The notes under the pieces: model-generated
Seen by the model: only the letters and a program-made list of their open reading frames with translations
Databases searched by the model: none
What the model was told of the DNA's origin: nothing
In this document: one piece after another, positions 7,706 to 14,261 of the stretch
Position numbering within the stretch: the first letter of the stretch is position 1
How the letters are laid out: the number at the start of each line of letters is the position of its first letter
Program-made: the position numbers and the translations under genes
DNA from: CAVPDE01 sp964580575
Lineage (GTDB): Bacteria; Desulfobacterota; DSM-4660; Desulfatiglandales; HGW-15
Length of the DNA: 25,047 nucleotides
Direction of reading: 5' to 3'
Assembly (NCBI GenBank): GCA_964580575.1
Contig: CAZOLJ010000067.1
Span: forward strand, 1-25,047

Positions 7706-8991
7706 CGTACTTCCTTGGCAAGATCAGGACCCATGGGAAGCAACTCGGGCGCGTGGGTGAGCACGGTGAGACGGGCTGAAGGACCCTGTCTTCTCAAAGC
7801 TTCTTCAATGGCCCATTCAACGCTGGGGGCATGGGTATGGCCGAGCTTTGCTTTGTGTTCCGGTGGAATTCCGGGTGAAAAGGTAATGACCGATGCCTTC
7901 TCGCGTACCATGGCCCAGGCAATGGCCAGGGCTGAGGCAACCCCGTTCTTGAGCTCTCCACCACGATAAGCTGACTTGATTTTGTCGGAAGGCCAGGAGG
8001 TAAAGTCGAGAAGTTCTGTGTGCACAGGGCTCACCCCTTCAGGAGCGGGCGTGCAGAGGATGATGGTACCACCGGGTTTCACCATCCGTTGCGCAGGGTA
8101 CTGGGACTTGTGAGACTGCCAGAAGTCCAGATCGCAGGGACATGAGTTTGCAAGAACAATGTCCGGTGTTTCATGGTAGTGCACTCCGTAGATCTTGCGA
8201 GCCAGTTTCACCCCTTCAAGAAAGGCAGCCCTCATTTCTCCAGAGAAAAAGCCGGCCACGTCAGCGTTCGTGTCCATGACCACATTGAAGATGGTTTTCA
8301 TTCCCACCTTGTCGGCCATGTCGTCCATGTCCCGGCGAACCGGATTGTCTTCGTATCCCAGGAAGGAGTCGCCGCCGCTTTCACAGGAGAGCATGTGGGT
8401 CTCAGCCGTGGTTTTGGCACCGCACACGCCGGGTTGAATGATCTTGGATGATCCGGAAAACCCGGGAATGTGATGAGGCACAATGGCGCCCAGACTGATC
8501 ACCACATGGGCTTCGGCCACCAGTCGGTTGACCTGGAGCGGTGTGCCGCGGCTGGATGTCCCCAGGTCCACAAGGACATCGGGATTGCGCCATTCATGGT
8601 TCAAGACCCTGATGCGTTTGAATACCACAGGCCCCACCTTGGCCACGATTTCTTCCTCTGTCATGTAGCGGTGGGTCCCCAGGGCTATGAGGCAGGAGAC
8701 CTGCTCATCCCTAACGCCTACCCGGTTAAGTCGCCGGAGAAGAGGAGGAATCATGCGGTCAACGGGGGTGGAGCGAGTGTTGTCGTCACTGATGAGAAGG
8801 ACTCGGTCCCCAGGCTTCACCATCTCTTCCAAAGGATCTTGATGGATCGGCCGGTCGAGGGCTTTCTCGATTTCAGCCTCCAGGTTCTTGACGGACGCGA
8901 AAGACCTGGGGCTCAGAACCTCAGCCAGATTCTTGTCCGGCACTCGAAACCGGTAAGGTTTTCCGTCAAAGGGGATGGTGACTTCAGCCAT
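7699..8991 (-). CDS. LarA-like nickel-pincer racemase/epimerase homologue 1
   Basis: This 430-residue DUF2088/LarA-family protein keeps the catalytic set described for Lactobacillus plantarum lactate racemase (H108, H174, K184, H200 there). Here D70 and R73 lie in DDNTRSTP, H107 in ALGTHRYMTEEE, H173/H174 in VPHHIPGF, K183 in GSSKIIQPGV and H199 in AETHM. In LarA the lysine carries the nickel pincer nucleotide and one histidine coordinates nickel; the enzyme inverts the alpha carbon of a 2-hydroxy acid by hydride transfer. The usual GGRKS around the lysine is GSSKI here, so substrate or cofactor loading may differ. The start at 8991 is chosen because GGAG precedes it and the protein begins like other LarA proteins (MAEVTIPFDG); the open frame extends 51 codons further but that part lies in dctM. 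The gap to dctM is 19 bases. The maturation genes larB, larC and larE are not in the window. Confidence 0.87.
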   Translation of the reverse strand: MAEVTIPFDGKPYRFRVPDKNLAEVLSPRSFASVKNLEAEIEKALDRPIHQDPLEEMVKPGDRVLLISDDNTRSTPVDRMIPPLLRRLNRVGVRDEQVSCLIALGTHRYMTEEEIVAKVGPVVFKRIRVLNHEWRNPDVLVDLGTSSRGTPLQVNRLVAEAHVVISLGAIVPHHIPGFSGSSKIIQPGVCGAKTTAETHMLSCESGGDSFLGYEDNPVRRDMDDMADKVGMKTIFNVVMDTNADVAGFFSGEMRAAFLEGVKLARKIYGVHYHETPDIVLANSCPCDLDFWQSHKSQYPAQRMVKPGGTIILCTPAPEGVSPVHTELLDFTSWPSDKIKSAYRGGELKNGVASALAIAWAMVREKASVITFSPGIPPEHKAKLGHTHAPSVEWAIEEALRRQGPSARLTVLTHAPELLPMGPDLAKEVRC

Positions 8992-9010
8992 TGGGCTCTC
9001 CGGGCGTCCC

Positions 9011-10282
9011 TCACATGAATTTCCTGGGCAAGAAGGTGCTGAGCCAGGGGATGTAGGTGACGAGGGCCAGCACGAGGAGCGCCACGATAAAAGGTTTCCA
9101 GATGGCTCTGCCCAGGCGATCGATGGAGATGCTGGATATTCCACACACTGCGAAAAGCACTGCGCCCACGGGCGGGGTGATGAGACCCAGGACCAGGTTC
9201 AGGCAGATGACGATCCCGATGTGAACCGGATCGATCCCAAGGGTCACCGCAATAGGGACAAGCACAGGCGTCACGATCACGAGGGCAGGCGCGGTCTCCA
9301 TAGGAATTCCCAGGATCAAAAGAAAGATGTTGATGAACATTAAGATGATGTAAGGGGATGTAGTAAGGCTGGAGAGCCAGTCGATCACGAGCTGGGGGAT
9401 CTGGTCTACCGCGACGATCCAGGCAAAAGGCTCGGACATGGCAATGAGCATCATGACCATGCCCGACTCCAGCCCGGCTTTGAGCAGGACATCCGGGAGA
9501 TTTTTCAGGGTCAGCTTGCGGTAGATAAGAAACCCCACCATCGCGGCATACACAACCGTGATGCCGGCGGCTTCGGTGGGAGTGAACATGCCGCTCAGGA
9601 TGCCGCCCATGATCAAAACCGGCATGAAGATGGCGGGCAGGGCCTTCCAGGCGGCAACAAGAATGTCCTTTATCGGCACTCTCGGGTCTCGGGGGTAGTT
9701 TCGGACGGTCGCCTCCCAGAACATATAGATCATCAAGGCCAAGCCCAGCAAGATCCCCGGGAAAACCCCGCCCAGAAAAAGCGCGCCTATTGAAACATTG
9801 GCGGCAACGCCATAAATGATGAAGGGGATGCTGGGAGGGATGATGGGACCCATGCAGGAGGCCGTGGAGGTCAGGGCGGCAGCCACATCTTCGTCATAAC
9901 CGGCCCTCTTCATAGCGGGGATCATGACGACACCGATGGCGACGGCAGTGGCGACGGCAGCGCCCGAGATGGCTGCGAAGATGGCGCAGGCGAGGATCGT
10001 GGCATGCCCGAGCCCGCCGCGAATGTGTCCCAACAGCATGCGGGCAAAGTTCACCAGGACCGGCGTGATCCCGCCCGCATTCATGAGATTTCCGGCTAGC
10101 ATGAACAGGGGGATAGCGAGCAGGGGAAAGGTCGCCAGGCCGCCGAAAGTGGTTTGAATCAGTGTCGTGATGGGCATGTTGCCGATGATCAGAGCATAGG
10201 CCAGGGAACAGCCGCCCAAAGCCACGATGATGGGGGCCGACATGCAGAGGAGCGCAATGAAGGATCCGGCAAATACGATCAT
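9011..10282 (-). CDS. dctM: TRAP transporter large membrane subunit
   Basis: This 423-residue, very hydrophobic protein is a DctM-type permease with about 12 predicted helices. Typical landmarks are IPLFMLAGNLMNAGGIT, ISGAAVATAVAIGVVMIPAM, CMGPIIPPSIPFIIYG, GMFTPTEAAGITVVYA and LGLITPPVGAVLFAVCGI. It carries the cation-coupled import of an organic acid delivered by the DctP binding protein. The start at ATG 10282 overlaps the dctQ stop (ATGA) and has GGAG 7 bases upstream. The frame stays open further upstream but only over dctQ, in another frame, so that extension is not real. Its position between two larA-like genes indicates that the imported molecule is the substrate of this operon. Confidence 0.95.
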   Translation of the reverse strand: MIVFAGSFIALLCMSAPIIVALGGCSLAYALIIGNMPITTLIQTTFGGLATFPLLAIPLFMLAGNLMNAGGITPVLVNFARMLLGHIRGGLGHATILACAIFAAISGAAVATAVAIGVVMIPAMKRAGYDEDVAAALTSTASCMGPIIPPSIPFIIYGVAANVSIGALFLGGVFPGILLGLALMIYMFWEATVRNYPRDPRVPIKDILVAAWKALPAIFMPVLIMGGILSGMFTPTEAAGITVVYAAMVGFLIYRKLTLKNLPDVLLKAGLESGMVMMLIAMSEPFAWIVAVDQIPQLVIDWLSSLTTSPYIILMFINIFLLILGIPMETAPALVIVTPVLVPIAVTLGIDPVHIGIVICLNLVLGLITPPVGAVLFAVCGISSISIDRLGRAIWKPFIVALLVLALVTYIPWLSTFLPRKFM

Positions 10283-10770
10283 CGCGCCTCTCCTTCCGCC
10301 CTTAGCCCGAGAAAGCCGAGAAACTCCTCCACCGTGAGGAAGAACATAATCAAGAAGCCGAAGGGAAGGGCGGCGTAAGGGAAGCTCATGATCAGGCCGA
10401 TGGCCGGAGAGGTCTGTTTCCAGTTGTAGATGGTCTGGAAAAGCCCATAGCCGAACATGGCGCTGAAAAAAATCAGGGTGCACACGTACATCGAGAACTT
10501 GAGCACTTTTGCGGTCGCAGGCGGAACGGATTCCAGCACAGAGGTCATGCTGACCATGTAGCCCTTCCTGAGCCCCACTGCACCCCCGAGCATGGAAGCC
10601 CAAACCAGGGAGTAGGTGGAAACTTCCCCTGTCCAGATATTCATTTTTTGAAACACATAGCGGCCGATCACCTCGTAGGGGATCACGATAGCGATGACGG
10701 CCATAAAGAGAATCGTTCCCCAGCTTCCTATTTTCACGAGCCATTCGTTGAAACGCTTGAGTGGGCGCAT
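10279..10770 (-). CDS. dctQ: TRAP transporter small membrane subunit
   Basis: This 163-residue DctQ-type protein has four predicted membrane helices. It carries the family segment GEVSTYSLVWASMLGGAVGLRKG, here split as WTGEVSTYSLVW followed by GAVGLRKGYMVSM. It pairs with DctM to form the membrane part of the TRAP importer. It starts at ATG 10770, about 100 bases downstream of the dctP stop, across a spacer with a strong hairpin. Its stop overlaps the dctM start by 4 bases. Confidence 0.93.
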   Translation of the reverse strand: MRPLKRFNEWLVKIGSWGTILFMAVIAIVIPYEVIGRYVFQKMNIWTGEVSTYSLVWASMLGGAVGLRKGYMVSMTSVLESVPPATAKVLKFSMYVCTLIFFSAMFGYGLFQTIYNWKQTSPAIGLIMSFPYAALPFGFLIMFFLTVEEFLGFLGLRAEGEAR

Positions 10771-10825
10771 TCCTCAACTCCCGCAAGCAACCCAATTCCC
10801 TACGGCCTGAACAGCCAGCGAGCCT

Positions 10826-10858
10826 GGGCGCCTGCTCCTTGAAAAGGAGAAGACGCCC
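10826..10858 (-). terminator. Hairpin between dctP and dctQ
   Basis: CTCCTT (10835-10840), a 3-base loop and AAGGAG (10844-10849) form a perfect inner stem. An outer stem pairs GGGCG (10826-10830) with CGCCC (10854-10858) around a 4x4 internal loop. On the minus strand it lies just after the dctP stop. No run of U follows, so it is more likely a partial terminator or RNA-stabilising hairpin that leaves more dctP mRNA than dctQM mRNA, as often seen for binding-protein genes. That role is inference. Confidence 0.5.
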
Positions 10859-10870
10859 GCAATTTACTTG

Positions 10871-11857
10871 CTACTTTGCGTTCATGATGATTTCGATCTC
10901 CGCCTTGGGAAACTCTTTGCTGAAGGCCTCATAAGTAGGCCCCATCGCCTTCCTGAAGCTTTCCCTGTCTACGTCACGAACGACGGTGACTCCCTTCTCG
11001 GCCATCTCTTTGAGTTTCGCCTCTTCGGCATCGCGGTTGATCTTGCGCTGGAACTTGCCCACCTCATAGGAGGTTTTCAGGAAAAGGTCCTGGTCCGCCT
11101 TGGGCATGGCGTCCAAAGTCTTCTTGCTCATGAGAAAGGGCGAGGGGGAGTAGACGTGCGCCGTAAAGGAGAAATATTTCTGGCCCGCATCCCACAACTT
11201 GTTACTGTAGATAACGGCAATCGGATTTTCCTGGCCGTCAATGACCTTCTGCTGCAGCGCGGTGAAGACTTCGCCCCAGGACATGGGTGTGGGATTCAGG
11301 CCCGCGTCCTTCCATGCCGAGAGATGAATCTTGTTTTCCATGGTCCTGATCTTCAGGCCCTTGGCGTCATCCACTTTCTTGACAGCGACCTTGGAATTGG
11401 TCAGGTGGCGGAAACCGTTTTCCCAGAAAGAAAGGGCTTTGATACTGGCTTTTTCAAAATCGTCCAGCAGCTTGCGGCCGATGGAGCCGTCCAGCACAGA
11501 GTCCACGTGATTGAAGTCTCGAAAAAGAAAAGGGAAGTCGAGAATGTTGATGGAGGGGCTGAAACCGCCAAGAGGCCCGGTGGAAGTGACCAGCAGGTCA
11601 ATGGCACCTTGCTGGATGCCTTCCGTCATTTCGCGCTCGCCTTTGCCCAACTGGTTGCTCGGGTAGAGTCTGATGACAATGCGGCCGCCGGTTCTCTCGT
11701 TGATCAGGTCCGCGAACTTCTGGGCTCCCACCATGTAGGGATGGTCCATGGGCTGGGTGGAGGCCAGCCTCATGGTGGCCTTGTACTGAGCCGATGCGGG
11801 TCCTATCCAAAGGACAACCATTACCACTGCAAGAATCAACACCAATGATTTCTTCAT
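10871..11857 (-). CDS. dctP: TRAP transporter periplasmic solute-binding protein
   Basis: This 328-residue DctP-family protein starts with a clear Sec signal peptide (basic MKK, hydrophobic core to about residue 19, cleavage after ASA at 23). Family landmarks are MDHPYMVGAQKFADLINERTG, LYPSNQLGKGERE and FPFLFRDFNHVD. The conserved arginine is R171 in LKIRTMENKI, which binds the ligand carboxylate, and N211 is in GQENPIAVI. It captures a carboxylate in the periplasm and hands it to DctQM. The start at 11857 has AGGAGG about 7 bases upstream. It lies 43 bases after the second larA-like gene. The ligand cannot be named from sequence; neighbours suggest a 2-hydroxy or polyhydroxy acid. Confidence 0.95.
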   Translation of the reverse strand: MKKSLVLILAVVMVVLWIGPASAQYKATMRLASTQPMDHPYMVGAQKFADLINERTGGRIVIRLYPSNQLGKGEREMTEGIQQGAIDLLVTSTGPLGGFSPSINILDFPFLFRDFNHVDSVLDGSIGRKLLDDFEKASIKALSFWENGFRHLTNSKVAVKKVDDAKGLKIRTMENKIHLSAWKDAGLNPTPMSWGEVFTALQQKVIDGQENPIAVIYSNKLWDAGQKYFSFTAHVYSPSPFLMSKKTLDAMPKADQDLFLKTSYEVGKFQRKINRDAEEAKLKEMAEKGVTVVRDVDRESFRKAMGPTYEAFSKEFPKAEIEIIMNAK

Positions 11858-11900
11858 GTTCGTTCCTCCTGACTCAATGAATGTAGGTTATGTCCCCGTA

Positions 11901-13226
11901 TTACCGGGAGTGAGCTTTCTTCCTTGGCACCAGCATAGGAAATGTATTTGCGCCCTGGGGCATGATCGTGATTCTCGGGTTCTTGGTGCCGCACTTCTCA
12001 TAGGCCAGTCGCAAGGCTTCCTCCATGGTGCTCACCGGGAGAACGCCGGCTTTCGCAGCCAGTTCAAGGTTTTCCCGGCGCGTGAGGAGTATCATGCTGC
12101 CTTTGCGACCATATTCGATCTGTCGCACGGCCACCCAGCCTGAGATCAGGAAATTGGCTCTCACGGCTTTTTCCATTTCCAGAAAGGTAGGATAGCTGAA
12201 CCAGTCAAAAAACTCCTTGGGGTCTGTGATGTCAGGGCATTCCCCCAAGGTCAGGACCGCGCCGCCCGGCTTCATGGCACAAACGGCATTATCAATCGTC
12301 TTCTGGGTCTGGTACAGATTGATGTCCTTAGGGTACCCGCCTGCGGTGGCAATCACGATATCGGCCAGCTCTTCGATTTCCACGCCGAAGATATCATCTA
12401 CCATCCGCGTGGCTTCAAGCCAAGCGGAAATCCAGTTGCCGGCAAAGATCCCTGTAATCTCACCGTCCAGATTGGGGACCACATTGACGATGAAATCCGG
12501 TTTTGCAAAGGCCGCCACTTCCATTATGTCTTCGTGGGCAGGATTTCCTTTTGTCAGCTTGTTGGCGGCCAGAGCGCTGGAACCTGCACCCACCTCCCTC
12601 TCCATAGCCCACAGATGGCTCTGCTGGATGGTCTTCAAGGAGGAGACGCCGGGCATGATGCTTTTCCTCCCTCCGCCGTATCCCACCATATAGTGGTAGA
12701 TCACGCCGCCGGTGAGGATCACTTTGTCGGCTTCGACCACAAGGCGGTTCAGGGAGACCTCTGTGCCGCGGCTGGTCCTGCCCAGGTAGACCATGTTCTC
12801 TGTGTCCCAGGCATTGTGATTGACTACCCTGACCCTCCGGCATACCCCCTCGCTGCAAAGCTCCATGAATTCATCTACGGTGTTCTGGCGGTGCGCCCCG
12901 ACCGCGATGATGACGGTGGCATTTTCATCGGAAACACCGGCCTCGTTCAAGTACTCGAGAAGGAGAGGGAGGGTGTCCGCATTCCTCTGCCACCCCCGGG
13001 TGACATCGCTCACCGTGATCACCACCTTGTCACCGGGCCGGATCAACTCTTTGAGAGGCGGGCTGTCAAAAGGATGGTCCAATGCGTGACGGTAGGCTGC
13101 AGCCAGATCCGCTAAAGATTTCCGGTCGCGACCCACGAGTTCACAGAGAAGATGGGCTTTAGGGACAGAGAAGAAGACCTCCCCTTTCCCATATTTTAGA
13201 GTAAAGTGTTTCTCCTTCCCACTCAT
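11901..13226 (-). CDS. LarA-like nickel-pincer racemase/epimerase homologue 2
   Basis: This 441-residue DUF2088/LarA-family protein is clearly diverged from the other homologue in this operon. It keeps D74 and R77 (SDVTRGWQ), H112 (AVGAHRQNT), H178 (GGVIYHYMVGY), K188 in the canonical GGGRKSIMPGVS and H204 (QQSHLWAM), equivalent to the LarA residues that hold and use the nickel pincer nucleotide. Catalysis is expected to be racemisation or epimerisation at the carbon next to a carboxylate. ATG 13226 is chosen because it overlaps the panB stop as ATGA; an in-frame GTG lies three codons upstream at 13235. Having two non-identical LarA proteins in one operon suggests two epimerisation steps or two substrates. 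The partners larB, larC and larE would be needed elsewhere in the genome. Confidence 0.87.
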   Translation of the reverse strand: MSGKEKHFTLKYGKGEVFFSVPKAHLLCELVGRDRKSLADLAAAYRHALDHPFDSPPLKELIRPGDKVVITVSDVTRGWQRNADTLPLLLEYLNEAGVSDENATVIIAVGAHRQNTVDEFMELCSEGVCRRVRVVNHNAWDTENMVYLGRTSRGTEVSLNRLVVEADKVILTGGVIYHYMVGYGGGRKSIMPGVSSLKTIQQSHLWAMEREVGAGSSALAANKLTKGNPAHEDIMEVAAFAKPDFIVNVVPNLDGEITGIFAGNWISAWLEATRMVDDIFGVEIEELADIVIATAGGYPKDINLYQTQKTIDNAVCAMKPGGAVLTLGECPDITDPKEFFDWFSYPTFLEMEKAVRANFLISGWVAVRQIEYGRKGSMILLTRRENLELAAKAGVLPVSTMEEALRLAYEKCGTKNPRITIMPQGANTFPMLVPRKKAHSR

Positions 13227-14068
13227 TTCTCCCACTCTGCCGCAAGCTTCCCGGCCTCTCCCTCCGCCATGCGGTACACGTGCTCCTCTCCCGGGAAGAC
13301 TCCGCCGCGCACTTCCTTGACATACGCGGCGAACACCTTGCGGTACTCGTCGGCCACGTTACCGTATTTCTTCACGAACTTCGGAGTGAAGGCCTGGAAC
13401 AGGCCGAGAATGTCCGAGCAGATCATGACCTGGCCGTCGCAGTCCCCGGCCCCGATGCCGTAAACCGGAATGGGGATTTCCCTGCAGATGATCCGAGTGA
13501 CCTCGGGCGGCACGCCTTCCACCAGCACGGAGAAAGCTCCTGCCTCGTAAACGGCTTTAGCGTCTTCAATGACGGCCCTCGCGCTTTCGGCGGTGCGGCC
13601 CTGAGCCTTGAATCCTCCCAGGGCGCTCGAACTCTGGGGGGTCAGGCCCACATGCCCCATCACCAGCATGCCGCCGTCGGCAATGGCCCGGATGATTTGA
13701 GCCACGCGCACGCCCCCTTCCAGCTTGACACAATCCACCCCGGCTTCCTTGTAGAAGCGGATGGCGCTTCGGCAGGCCTCTTCAACCCCGACCTGGTAAG
13801 AGCCGAAGGGCATGTCGCCGATAAGAAAGGTGTTGGGTGCACCCCGGCGAACGGCCTCTGTATGATAGATGCACTGGTCCATGGTGACAGGGACGGTTCC
13901 CGGATAGCCGTAAACCGCCATTCCCAGGCTGTCGCCGACCAGAATCATGTCCATGCCCGCTTCCTCAGACAGTTGGGCGGTGATGTAATCATAGGAAGTG
14001 ACCCAAACCGCGCGCTGGCCTTTCTCTTTCATGTTTTGAAGATCAAATCGCGTGAGTTTCTTCTTCAT
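13223..14068 (-). CDS. panB: PanB-type ketopantoate hydroxymethyltransferase
   Basis: This 281-residue protein matches 3-methyl-2-oxobutanoate hydroxymethyltransferase, which adds a hydroxymethyl group from 5,10-methylene-tetrahydrofolate to 2-oxoisovalerate to make ketopantoate. The metal and substrate residues are all present: D46 (VGDSLGM), D85 (GDMPFGSY), E117 (KLEGG), H139 (GHVGLTPQS) and E184 (LVEGVP). The ending DGQVMICSDILGLFQAFTPKFV is typical. The start at 14068 is set by AGGAGGAG about 7 bases upstream. It is the first gene of the TRAP/larA/kinase/pdxA2 operon and overlaps the larA-like gene by 4 bases. No panC, panD or panE is nearby, so a role other than coenzyme A synthesis, including the reverse retro-aldol on a 2-oxo-4-hydroxy acid, should be considered; this is inference. 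Confidence 0.88.
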   Translation of the reverse strand: MKKKLTRFDLQNMKEKGQRAVWVTSYDYITAQLSEEAGMDMILVGDSLGMAVYGYPGTVPVTMDQCIYHTEAVRRGAPNTFLIGDMPFGSYQVGVEEACRSAIRFYKEAGVDCVKLEGGVRVAQIIRAIADGGMLVMGHVGLTPQSSSALGGFKAQGRTAESARAVIEDAKAVYEAGAFSVLVEGVPPEVTRIICREIPIPVYGIGAGDCDGQVMICSDILGLFQAFTPKFVKKYGNVADEYRKVFAAYVKEVRGGVFPGEEHVYRMAEGEAGKLAAEWEK

Positions 14069-14189
14069 GCTCTTCTCCTCCTGTGGTTCCTTCTGCCCAA
14101 TCATTCTGCAATGGGCCATGCCCTCAAAATCGCTCCCGCAAGGAAGGGGAGCCTTTGCTGACCGGCCCTCTTGGGTTATGAGAAGCCAA

Positions 14190-14218
14190 AATTTTCACAT
14201 GTGCACAGCCCAAGTCAA
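14190..14218 (-). promoter_or_regulatory. Possible promoter and operator of the panB-larA-TRAP operon
   Basis: On the minus strand TTGACT (14218-14213) is followed after 17 bases by AAAATT (14195-14190), about 120 bases upstream of the panB start. The -10 match is only 3 of 6. The spacer holds two overlapping 8-base palindromes, TGTGCACA (14200-14207) and CACATGTG (14196-14203), which would suit a dimeric regulator. Nothing else is recognised in the 193-base gap between hrpB and panB. Confidence 0.3.
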
Positions 14219-14261
14219 CGAAAATCTGGTCGTCTATAAGGCCCTCAGTTCCCATTCTTGC

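Noticed and set aside
8992..9144. 51-codon N-terminal extension of LarA-like protein 1
   Set aside because: It overlaps dctM and is low-complexity; ATG 8991 has a ribosome site and gives the normal family N-terminus.
10283..10795. Open upstream extension of the dctM frame
   Set aside because: It lies over dctQ in another frame; ATG 10282 has a ribosome site, overlaps the dctQ stop and gives the normal DctM start.
10868..11848. Long plus-strand open frame opposite dctP
   Set aside because: Antisense to a certain DctP gene with signal peptide and conserved residues; its translation has no family features.
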